A stretch of DNA of 7,253 nt from Acidobacteriota bacterium (GCA_020201365.1 JAIVGV010000111.1:1-7253); one strand, 5' to 3'; counted from the stretch's first letter, positions 1 through 5,137 are shown. Made by a program: numbers and translations. The notes: generated by a model from the sequence alone, not told the origin.

Positions 1-828
1 GAACTCCCACAGAGTAGGCATTCGCCCATTAACGTCAGAGGGCTGTGCCACGCCTGTTACGAAAGGTTCCGGCGGCACTGCCGTCAAGTCCCAGCCCTCC
101 GGATGCCACTCTGAGTCTTGCGGCACGCCGACGAGCGCTTGCACTTCCGGGAAGAGCCGCGGCGTAGCGTTCAACTTCGCGAGCCAGTCGAAGCCGACGG
201 ACGGGCGTTCGGCTTGGAGCAGCAGCTTTTCCAGCTCGCCCCAGACGCGCTCGGCGGGCAGGTCTGTGAGATCAATACTTCGACACAGCTCGACCGTCGC
301 CGCGTCAACCTCCAGCTCGAAGCGCGCGGCGAGCTGCGCCGCGCGCAGGACGCGCAGCGAGTCCTCGACGAAAGTTTCGGGCGCGACGGCGCGCAGAATT
401 CTGTTCTTTAGATCGGTCTGACCGCCGAACGGATCAATGTGCTCTCGGGTCAAGGGGTCGAAGAGGATGGCGTTGATCGTGAAGTCGCGTCGGCGCGCCG
501 CCTCCTCGAAAGACATCGCGGGGTCGCCCTCGATGACGAAGCCGCGGTGTCCGCGCCCCTGCTTGCGCTCGCGGCGCGGCAGAGAGACGTCGAGAGAGCG
601 CCCCAGTTTGTAAACCGTGAACGCCTCGCCGACCGCGTCCACGCGCCCGAACTTCTCGAGCAGCGCGCGCAAACGCGCGGGCTCGACCCCGTAAACTTCC
701 ACGTCCCAGTCCTTCGGCTGGCGACCCAGAAGCGCGTCGCGCACGCAGCCGCCGACGAGCAGCGCCCGCCCGCCCGCTTCGCGGACGGCGCGCGCGAGGG
801 CGGTGATTTTGTCCGGCACGTCAGCCAT
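1..828 (-). CDS. cca: CCA-adding enzyme / poly(A) polymerase family nucleotidyltransferase, partial (runs off left edge)
   Basis: Class II nucleotidyltransferase that would build or repair the CCA 3' end of tRNAs in the cytoplasm. Counting from ATG 828, the visible residues show LLVGGCVRD (24-31), the metal-binding DWD (40-42), RRRDFTINA (112-120) and the nucleotide-selecting EDSLR (155-159), followed by the helical neck and body up to GVPQDSEWHPEG (234-245). The head is therefore intact. In relatives, HPEG leads straight into an HD-type segment (DVxxHTLxxxD). Here it is followed by 31 unrelated codons with more A/T in third positions, so either the gene is interrupted or its C-terminus is divergent. 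An in-frame ATG at 849 is an alternative start, but it directly abuts a terminator-like T tract, so I prefer 828. Neither start has a clear Shine-Dalgarno. The family is secure; whether this is CCA-adding or poly(A) polymerase, and whether the gene is complete, is not. Confidence 0.88.
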   Translation of the reverse strand, partial: MADVPDKITALARAVREAGGRALLVGGCVRDALLGRQPKDWDVEVYGVEPARLRALLEKFGRVDAVGEAFTVYKLGRSLDVSLPRRERKQGRGHRGFVIEGDPAMSFEEAARRRDFTINAILFDPLTREHIDPFGGQTDLKNRILRAVAPETFVEDSLRVLRAAQLAARFELEVDAATVELCRSIDLTDLPAERVWGELEKLLLQAERPSVGFDWLAKLNATPRLFPEVQALVGVPQDSEWHPEGWDLTAVPPEPFVTGVAQPSDVNGRMPTLWEF

Positions 829-849
829 CGTCGGCAGAGTTTCCCGCAT

Positions 850-884
850 AAAAAGCGGGGCTGCAAGTCTCTCGACCGCAGCCC
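850..884 (-). terminator. Rho-independent terminator-like hairpin after the acidic-tail gene
   Basis: On the minus strand GGGCTGC (884-878) pairs with GCAGCCC (864-858) around a 13-nt loop. Three bases, CGC, then lead into TTTTT (854-850). It lies 39 bases past the stop of the upstream gene, as expected for its terminator. The T tract ends exactly at the alternative ATG 849 of the CCA-adding enzyme, so the hairpin could also act as an attenuator for that gene. Confidence 0.6.
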
Positions 885-906
885 TGCGCGAAACGCGATG
901 ACGAAA

Positions 907-927
907 TTTCAGATTTAAGATTTCAGA
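907..927. repeat. Three tandem 7-bp repeats (TTTCAGA / TTTAAGA / TTTCAGA)
   Basis: Three units of exactly seven bases, TTTCAGA, TTTAAGA and TTTCAGA, run end to end and differ at one position. On the minus strand the units read TCTGAAA, TCTTAAA and TCTGAAA, and the first contains the TGA stop codon of the acidic-tail gene (925-923). The A/T-rich block contrasts with the GC-rich genes on both sides. It is one of three period-7 clusters in this window. Confidence 0.75.
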
Positions 928-1465
928 GCCGCGTGTCTGCCCCCGACTCTTCCTCGCCTTCGCCGTCCGCCTCGTCCGACGGCGCGCCGCTCTCGTCGTG
1001 CGCCTCGTCGTCCGCCGACATGCTCGCGTCGCGCGGCTTGTCTTCGTCGGACCCGCCCAACTCTTCTTCGTCATCCTCGCCGAACTCTTCGTCGTCGTAA
1101 TCCTCTTCGTCGCCGCCGACCAAGACCTGCACGCCGCGCGTCGAAGGCAGGCAGCTCAAGACCTGCACGCGCTCGACGCGCGTCATGTCGGAGTCGCCGC
1201 GGTGCCAGAGCTTGACCCAGAAGGTGCGCGTCCTCGTGTGGACGGCGAAGGTCGAGCCGTCGCGCATGACGGGGACGAGCTCGGCGGTGGTGCCCGCGCG
1301 CAGGGTTTCGAGCAGCTCGGGGACGTACTGCCGCACGCTCTCGAACTGAAGCACGACCGCCGACTCTTCTACTTCGGCGGGCGGGAGCTCGACCGCGTCG
1401 TCCGCTTCGAGCAGCAGCCGCGCGTCGGTGCGTTGCGTCTGCGTCTTAGTTTTGCGGATAGCCAT
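923..1465 (-). CDS. Hypothetical protein with a long acidic C-terminal tail (180 aa)
   Basis: I do not recognise this family. The protein has a short basic start (MAIRKTKTQTQR), a plausible globular part of about 100 residues (roughly 15-115) rich in beta-type sequence such as TFWVKLWHRG, and a tail of about 65 residues that is mostly Asp, Glu, Ser and Gly and probably disordered. There is no signal peptide or membrane segment, so it is likely cytoplasmic. The frame stays open up to 1534, but those extra 23 codons derive from period-7 repeats, so ATG 1465 is the better start. No convincing Shine-Dalgarno precedes it. The stop codon falls within another period-7 repeat and a terminator-like hairpin follows. 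Strong strand-wide codon bias (G/C third positions) supports real coding. The acidic tail might bind basic proteins or cations, but that is speculation. Confidence 0.75.
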   Translation of the reverse strand: MAIRKTKTQTQRTDARLLLEADDAVELPPAEVEESAVVLQFESVRQYVPELLETLRAGTTAELVPVMRDGSTFAVHTRTRTFWVKLWHRGDSDMTRVERVQVLSCLPSTRGVQVLVGGDEEDYDDEEFGEDDEEELGGSDEDKPRDASMSADDEAHDESGAPSDEADGEGEEESGADTRL

Positions 1466-2688
1466 GAATAATAGTCCGAGGTCTGGAGCCCAAAGTCGAA
1501 AGTCATTCGAGTGTCGCCGCAGGGCTTCGGACATTGGGCATTGGACTTTGGTTCGGCGTGCAACTTTAGAATCACGCGCTTCTCGCCCTTGTCGGTCGTC
1601 TTCTCCGTGTAGGCGTCCATCAGAAAGGCGAGCACGGAGCGGTTGACGCCCGCGGCGGGCTCGATGACGTGCGGGTAGAAGCGCTCCTTGGCGGCCTCGT
1701 CGAAGTAGGAGAGGTCTTCCGTCGAGTCGGGGTTGACGCGCCTGCCTTCCTCGTCCGTCGGCTTGTTCGAGTGCGAGCGGAGATCGAAGTCGGTGCGGTA
1801 GGCGATGCCCATCAGCTCCTCGAACCGACGCGCCTCTTCGCCGTCGCGCTCGGGGAAGAAGCGGTACATGATGTCCACGGTGCGGCGCGAGTAGTGCGCG
1901 AGTTCTTCCGCCGGGACTTCGTGCAGGTGCAGGCTCTCGCGCGCGAGCCCCAAAGAGGTGTACCAGCCGACGTACTGCTCGACCCAGTAGTCAACGAGCT
2001 TCAGGTGCTCGGCGTCCGGGCGGACGAAATACTCCATCTCCATCTGCTCGAACTCGCGCGTGCGCAGGATGAAGTTGCCGGGCGTGACCTCGTTGCGGAA
2101 ACTCTTGCCGATCTGCGCGACGCCGAACGGCAACTTGCGGCGCATCGTCTGCTGCACGTTCAGGAAGTTGATGAAGATGCCCTGCGCCGTTTCGGGGCGC
2201 AGGTACGCGAGCGACGTCGGATCGTCGTCCGCGACCGCGCCGAGTCGCGTCTGGAACATGAGGTTGAAGGGGCGCGGCTCCGTCCAGTCGTTCTTGCCAC
2301 AGTTCGGGCATTTGATCGCGGCGTAGCTGCTCGCGCCCGGCGCCGCTGCGTGCTGCGCGACGCCGCCGTGCTCTTCGAGCAACTTGTCCGCGCGGAAGCG
2401 GCTCTTGCATTCGCGGCAGTCAATGAGCGGATCGTTGAAAGTCTCTTCGTGCCCCGAATACTTCCAGACCAAGCGGTTGAGGATGATCGAAGAGTCAATC
2501 CCCTCGATGTCGTCGCGCTCGTAGACGAGCCAGCGCCACCACGCGCGCTTGACGTTGTTCGAGAGCTCACAGCCTAACGGGCCGTAGTCCCACGCGCTGC
2601 CCAAGCCGCCGTAAATCTCCGACGAGGGGAAGACGAAGCCGCGCCGCTTCGCCAAGCCGACGATGGTCTCGATGTTCGGTGCGGACAA
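1369..2688 (-). CDS. glyQS: Glycyl-tRNA synthetase (alpha2 type), lacking its C-terminal anticodon-binding domain
   Basis: Class II aminoacyl-tRNA synthetase that attaches glycine to tRNA-Gly. The start is TTG 2688, with GGAGG (2699-2695) six bases upstream. The upstream extension to GTG 2772 is repeat-derived. From TTG the protein shows NIETIVGLAKRRGFVFPSSE, two CxxC pairs (91/94 and 127/130) likely binding zinc, FNLMFQT, RPETAQGIF, class II motif 2 (FRNE, near 197-200, with the following ILRTREFEQMEMEYF) and motif 3 (EPAAGVNR, 343-350). Family sequence stops at VILKLH (ending at residue 377, base 1558). Relatives continue for about 100 residues of anticodon-binding domain. Here the frame instead reads through period-7 repeats and then out of frame into the next gene, stopping at 1371-1369 and overlapping that gene by 97 bases. 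The catalytic core looks intact. This is either a truncated gene or an assembly join. Confidence 0.93.
   Translation of the reverse strand: MSAPNIETIVGLAKRRGFVFPSSEIYGGLGSAWDYGPLGCELSNNVKRAWWRWLVYERDDIEGIDSSIILNRLVWKYSGHEETFNDPLIDCRECKSRFRADKLLEEHGGVAQHAAAPGASSYAAIKCPNCGKNDWTEPRPFNLMFQTRLGAVADDDPTSLAYLRPETAQGIFINFLNVQQTMRRKLPFGVAQIGKSFRNEVTPGNFILRTREFEQMEMEYFVRPDAEHLKLVDYWVEQYVGWYTSLGLARESLHLHEVPAEELAHYSRRTVDIMYRFFPERDGEEARRFEELMGIAYRTDFDLRSHSNKPTDEEGRRVNPDSTEDLSYFDEAAKERFYPHVIEPAAGVNRSVLAFLMDAYTEKTTDKGEKRVILKLHAEPKSNAQCPKPCGDTRMTFDFGLQTSDYYSWLSAKLRRRRNAPTRGCCSKRTTRSSSRPPK
1492..1550. repeat. Period-7 repeat cluster with opposed arms at the broken end of glyQS
   Basis: On the plus strand the heptads AAAGTCG and AAAGTCA (1492-1505) face GACATTG, GGCATTG and GACTTTG (1530-1550). 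The outer ends form an inverted repeat, CCAAAGTC (1490-1497) against GACTTTGG (1544-1551), around a more GC-rich centre. Recognisable glycyl-tRNA synthetase ends eight bases to the right, at 1558. The layout of heptads, GC-rich core and opposed heptads matches the larger element at 2704-2795, but with a different unit sequence. Confidence 0.6.
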
Positions 2689-2694
2689 GAAGAA

Positions 2695-2699
2695 CCTCC
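2695..2699 (-). promoter_or_regulatory. Shine-Dalgarno that sets the TTG start of glyQS
   Basis: The minus strand reads GGAGG, then six bases, then TTG at 2688, and the encoded SAPNIETIVGLAKRRGF matches the usual N-terminus of the family. No ribosome binding site fits the longer GTG 2772 start, whose first residues are translated repeats. Confidence 0.8.
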
Positions 2700-2703
2700 G
2701 GTC

Positions 2704-2795
2704 AGTGAATAGTGAATAGTGAATGGTAAATAGTGAATAGATTAAGACAGTGAACCGCGCGGAACTATTCACTATTTACGATTCACTATTCACTA
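2704..2795. repeat. Inverted period-7 repeat element forming a 31-bp hairpin upstream of glyQS
   Basis: Five heptads (AGTGAAT three times, GGTAAAT, AGTGAAT; 2704-2738) face four reverse-complement heptads (TTCACTA, TTTACGA, TTCACTA, TTCACTA; 2768-2795). Bases 2710-2740 are the inverted repeat of 2765-2795 with one mismatch in 31. They flank a 24-base core that includes the palindrome CCGCGCGG (2755-2762). The element lies between the terminator of the small membrane protein gene and the glyQS ribosome binding site at 2699-2695, so it is probably in the glyQS leader or promoter region. I see no convincing sigma-70 promoter beside it; TAGGAT at 2808-2803 is a weak -10 candidate without a good -35. 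Confidence 0.9.
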
Positions 2796-2830
2796 GGCGT
2801 TCATCCTAGCACAGCGCGGCACGTCGCACG

Positions 2831-2868
2831 AAAAAGCGAGGGGCGCCCCCATGCGGAAGAGCGCCCCT
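2831..2868 (-). terminator. Rho-independent terminator of the 53-aa membrane protein gene
   Basis: On the minus strand AGGGGCGC (2868-2861) pairs perfectly with GCGCCCCT (2846-2839) around a 14-nt loop, followed by CGC and TTTTT (2835-2831). It starts 24 bases past the stop codon. This isolates the small gene from glyQS, which must therefore have its own promoter to the left. Confidence 0.88.
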
Positions 2869-2892
2869 GCTCGTCGCGCACGTCGCGCGTGC

Positions 2893-3054
2893 TTATTTGC
2901 TCTGGACGTTCACGTCAACCTTCGAGGGCACGCTGGAGCCGCCGCCGAAGAGCCGCCCGCGGAACAGGAAGAGCGCGAGCAGGATCACGATGATGAAGAT
3001 CACGAGCACCGCCACCACGCCGGTCGAGCCGCCGCCGCCGTCACCGTCTGCCAT
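2893..3054 (-). CDS. Small single-span membrane protein (53 aa), function unknown
   Basis: The protein starts MADGDGGGGS, continues with a strongly hydrophobic stretch (VVAVLVIFIIVILLALFLF, about 13-31), then a positively charged turn (RGRLF), a Gly/Ser linker and a polar tail ending in KVDVNVQSK. This indicates one membrane helix; the basic residues after the helix favour a cytoplasmic C-terminus by the positive-inside rule. A strong AGGAGG lies 10 bases ahead of ATG 3054, a possible promoter lies further upstream and a clear terminator follows, so it appears to be a monocistronic gene despite its size. Short glycine-rich membrane proteins with tails of the form KxDVDVxV occur in several bacterial groups, but I cannot name this family or assign a role. 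Confidence 0.85.
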   Translation of the reverse strand: MADGDGGGGSTGVVAVLVIFIIVILLALFLFRGRLFGGGSSVPSKVDVNVQSK

Positions 3055-3130
3055 GATAGAGAGTCCTCCTCAAGAGTTTTTCAACCCGGTCTCTGCTGCT
3101 CTTAATTTCACGGGGGAACGCGTGCCGAAC

Positions 3131-3159
3131 TTGTTACCACAGGGGGCGTGGGGCGTCAA
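3131..3159 (-). promoter_or_regulatory. Possible sigma-70 promoter of the small membrane protein gene
   Basis: TTGACG (3159-3154) matches the -35 consensus at five of six positions. Exactly 17 bases later lies TAACAA (3136-3131), a poor -10 match. It sits between the upstream gene's terminator hairpin and the strong ribosome binding site of the small gene, where a promoter is expected. Preferred promoter sequences in this lineage are uncertain. Confidence 0.4.
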
Positions 3160-3160
3160 C

Positions 3161-3213
3161 GAAATAAACCGAACGGGCGACAAGAGGGAATCTGTAGATT
3201 TCTTGTCGCCCGT
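3161..3213 (-). terminator. Long-stem terminator after the PEGA/OmpA-like gene
   Basis: On the minus strand ACGGGCGACAAGA (3213-3201) pairs perfectly with TCTTGTCGCCCGT (3185-3173). The loop contains a further small palindrome (AATCT/AGATT). The downstream tract, TTCGGTTTATTT, is T-rich but interrupted, so termination may be only moderate. It lies about 30 bases after the stop codon. Confidence 0.7.
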
Positions 3214-3242
3214 CTGAAGGCTTCTCGGATTATCGCGCGCCC

Positions 3243-4220
3243 CTAGCGCGGGCTGGGCCGCGGGGGAGTCGCCCCTTTGGGCACGACCCACAGCTCGAAG
3301 GTGTCCACGTCGCGCACGCCGCCGTTGACGACGGCGATGCGGCTCGCGTCTATGCCGCGCGTGCTCACGAGGTAGTCGCGCGTGCGGTTGACGAGCGCGT
3401 TCAATCTGCCGGGGCGGCTGCGGCGACCGTTATAGACGATGATGTAGCCGGTGGCGGTCGGGTCTGCCTGCAGCTCGACGGCGAAGTTGTCGAAGTTCGC
3501 CTTGTCCTCGTTAAACGAGATGGACGGGAACTCTCCGAAGCGGCGCGGGTTGATGGGCGGAGGCGGGGGCAGCGCCGCGACGTTCGTCACAGCCGTCGCG
3601 CGCTGACGGCACGCGCGATCGCCCGAGCCGTCGTCAACGACCAGGATCGCCGTGACGCGCTGGTTGCCCAAGCCCGTCGTGTCAACCGTGATGGACGGCG
3701 TGCCCGCGCCGTTGGTGATGCGCGCGGCCGGCGGGCTGATCGTCCAGGTGTAGTTGAGCGCGGAGGGTCCGCCGTAAGAGACGTCGGACGTGAAGGTGAT
3801 CACGTCGCCCTCGCGCACGGAGCCCGGCGCGGAGACGTTGACGGGGTAGGGGCAGGGCGACTTGACGGGGTGCTCGATGCTGATCGTCTTCGGGCGGAAG
3901 TTGAGCGCGAGGCAGATGCGGCGCGCGGGCTCGACGACGAACTCGCGGCGGAACGTCGTGTTGTTCGGGAACTGAATCTCGACGGTGTGCGGGCCCGGAG
4001 GCAGATCGATGAGCTGCGTGGTCGGCGAAGTCGTGCCGTGCGGCTGCCCGTCGATGGTGAGCGGGTAGCTGCCGGTCGAGGTCGCGAGTTCGATGCGACC
4101 CGGCACGTTGCGGTTCCTCTGCGCGCGCGCGTCCTGCGCGGACGCGGCGGCGAGCAGGACGGCGCAAAGTGCGAAGAGGAGCTTGGCGCGGGCAGAAGCG
4201 GAGTTCGACGGGTTCGTCAC
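3243..4220 (-). CDS. Secreted PEGA / Ig-like / OmpA-like surface protein (325 aa)
   Basis: Predicted exported envelope protein. Residues 1-33 form a signal peptide (basic RAK, then LLFALCAVLLAAASA, cleavage near ARA|Q). Residues about 41-108 resemble a PEGA domain (IDGQPHGTTSP, LPPGPHTVEIQF). Residues about 128-214 look like a PKD/Ig-type beta-sandwich (VREGDVITFTSDV, YTWTISPP, VTAILVVDDGSG). A polyproline linker (218-222) leads to an OmpA-like C-terminal domain (225-325) with FNEDKANFDNFA, ATGYIIVYNGRR, LVSTRGIDASRI and ELWVVPKGA. This combination is familiar from Acidobacteriota. A structural or cell-wall-contact role is inferred, and peptidoglycan binding is not proven. Translation starts at GTG 4220, with GGAGG (4235-4231) inside the upstream gene. 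The start overlaps that gene's TGA in a GTGA arrangement, implying translational coupling. Confidence 0.87.
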   Translation of the reverse strand: MTNPSNSASARAKLLFALCAVLLAAASAQDARAQRNRNVPGRIELATSTGSYPLTIDGQPHGTTSPTTQLIDLPPGPHTVEIQFPNNTTFRREFVVEPARRICLALNFRPKTISIEHPVKSPCPYPVNVSAPGSVREGDVITFTSDVSYGGPSALNYTWTISPPAARITNGAGTPSITVDTTGLGNQRVTAILVVDDGSGDRACRQRATAVTNVAALPPPPPINPRRFGEFPSISFNEDKANFDNFAVELQADPTATGYIIVYNGRRSRPGRLNALVNRTRDYLVSTRGIDASRIAVVNGGVRDVDTFELWVVPKGATPPRPSPR

Positions 4221-4879
4221 GACGCACGCACCTCCCGCGCGTTGACGTTCTTCGCGCCGCGCGCGTAGCGGCGTCGCGCGCTGGCGCCGACCGCCAGGAG
4301 TCCCGTGCCGAAGAGGAAGATCGTCGCGGGCTCAGGGACGGTGGGCGGCGTGGGCGTGGGCGTCGGCGGCGGCGGCGGCGTCTCCTGGCAGGGCACGGTG
4401 TCGCAGCCGTGGTTGATGAAGAAGAACGGGATCGCGCCCAAGCCTATGAGGGGCCACTTCGGGAAGCCGCCGGGAATGTGGATCGGCCCGCAGTCGCAAA
4501 TAGTGCCCTGCACCTCGCCGAGTTCGACCGTCTCGACGTTGGGCTGCTGCGCGCCTTGCTGCGGCGGCGCGATCTCGGTGCCCGTGAGCGACGCGGGGCG
4601 GGTCGCGGGCGCGGTCGTCGCCGTGTCGGGCGCGCCCGCACTCTTCTGATCCTGCGGGCTGCCGGAGTTGGTCGAGGAGGCGACCTGCTGCGTCGAGCCG
4701 GTGGACTGCTGGACTTGGGAGCGCAGGCGGAGATCAACCGAGGGGCGACCGCTCTGACCGACCATGCTCGCCATCGCGAGGATGTCGTCGTAGCGCACGG
4801 GGCGAGCCTCAGCCGCCGCCGCTACCGTGAAAAAGACGGTGAGCATCAGAGCCGTTTTGACGATTGCTTGATGCTTCAT
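4217..4879 (-). CDS. PEP-CTERM sorting-domain protein with central hydrophobic segment (220 aa)
   Basis: Predicted exported protein handled by an exosortase. Residues 1-25 are a signal peptide (MKHQAIVKTALMLTVFFTVA, cleavage near AEA|R). Residues about 50-115 are Ser/Thr/Gln/Pro-rich and probably unstructured. Residues 126-164 hold CDCG, a hydrophobic stretch (WPLIGLGAIPFFFI, 142-155) and two more cysteines (159, 164). A Pro/Thr linker leads to the sorting signal: VPEPAT (181-186), a hydrophobic helix (187-200) and RRR (202-204). The tail continues for 16 residues past the arginines, longer than usual, and this extra stretch carries the ribosome binding site of the next gene. ATG 4879 is chosen because it begins the signal peptide; GGAGG lies a rather long 13 bases upstream. 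The exact role is unknown; these proteins often accompany exopolysaccharide or biofilm systems. Confidence 0.9.
   Translation of the reverse strand: MKHQAIVKTALMLTVFFTVAAAAEARPVRYDDILAMASMVGQSGRPSVDLRLRSQVQQSTGSTQQVASSTNSGSPQDQKSAGAPDTATTAPATRPASLTGTEIAPPQQGAQQPNVETVELGEVQGTICDCGPIHIPGGFPKWPLIGLGAIPFFFINHGCDTVPCQETPPPPPTPTPTPPTVPEPATIFLFGTGLLAVGASARRRYARGAKNVNAREVRAS
4231..4235 (-). promoter_or_regulatory. Shine-Dalgarno for the PEGA/OmpA-like gene, inside the PEP-CTERM gene
   Basis: GGAGG on the minus strand lies ten bases before GTG 4220 and within codons of the PEP-CTERM protein's last residues. Together with the four-base GTGA stop/start overlap (4220-4217), it supports coupled translation of the two envelope proteins. 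Confidence 0.7.
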
Positions 4880-5060
4880 CGCTTGTGGTCGTCCTCCCCC
4901 GAAACCCCGTGCCGCGGCGACAGATTCCCCCGCAGCGAGTCGAATTTGGCGCTGACTTTCGTCTAAAAGTCCGCTTTCCTGTCCGTTGACAATCAGTGGA
5001 AAAGCATAATACGAGAGGACTTCCAAATTTGAGAGCCCTTTTTCGCGGGGAAATTTCGGT

Positions 5061-5099
5061 AAAATTAAGGGGCCGCGCCCGCGCGGGACGCGACCCCTT
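5061..5099 (-). terminator. Rho-independent terminator of pnp
   Basis: On the minus strand AAGGGGTCGCG (5099-5089) pairs with CGCGGCCCCTT (5077-5067) through eleven pairs, one of them G-U. The loop itself contains the palindrome CCCGCGCGGG. AATTTT (5066-5061) follows. It lies about 40 bases after the pnp stop and separates pnp from the PEP-CTERM gene. Confidence 0.85.
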
Positions 5100-5137
5100 C
5101 CGGGCTTACGACTTCCGCGTCAGCCGCGGCGGCTAAC

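Noticed and set aside
450..866. Minus-strand 138-residue frame overlapping cca
   Set aside because: It is a different frame from the one carrying the CCA-enzyme motifs, is rich in Arg and Ser as out-of-frame GC-rich DNA usually is, and shows no domain.
118..918. Plus-strand reading frames opposite the CCA-adding enzyme gene
   Set aside because: They are shadows of a GC-rich minus-strand gene whose translation shows all the nucleotidyltransferase motifs.
1466..1534. Longer start for the acidic-tail protein at 1534
   Set aside because: The added 23 codons come largely from the period-7 cluster and the glyQS junction, not from a conserved gene start.
2689..2772. Longer glycyl-tRNA synthetase start at GTG 2772
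   Set aside because: The extra 28 residues are translated heptad repeats, while TTG 2688 has a well-spaced GGAGG and begins the family N-terminus.
2907..3060. CRISPR array or tRNA gene in the short intergenic regions
   Set aside because: No regularly spaced long repeats and no cloverleaf with a T-loop GTTCxANxC box were found anywhere in the window.
4901..4916. Possible sigma-54 promoter (CGGCACGGGGTTTC) before the PEP-CTERM gene
   Set aside because: The -24 half is fair, but the -12 half lacks the required GC and the site is too close to the start codon.
5006..5011. TATTAT as a -10 box for the PEP-CTERM gene
   Set aside because: It is a good -10 match on the minus strand, but the -35 position (TCTCAA) does not match, so I do not call a promoter.
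4986..5012. Plus-strand TTGACA with TAATAC 15 bases later
   Set aside because: The -35 is perfect, but the spacing is short and only antisense DNA of the pnp terminator and gene lies downstream; no product is supported.
4880..5026. N-terminal extension of the PEP-CTERM protein to 5026
   Set aside because: It would place 49 residues ahead of a clear signal peptide; the ATG at 4879 begins that signal.
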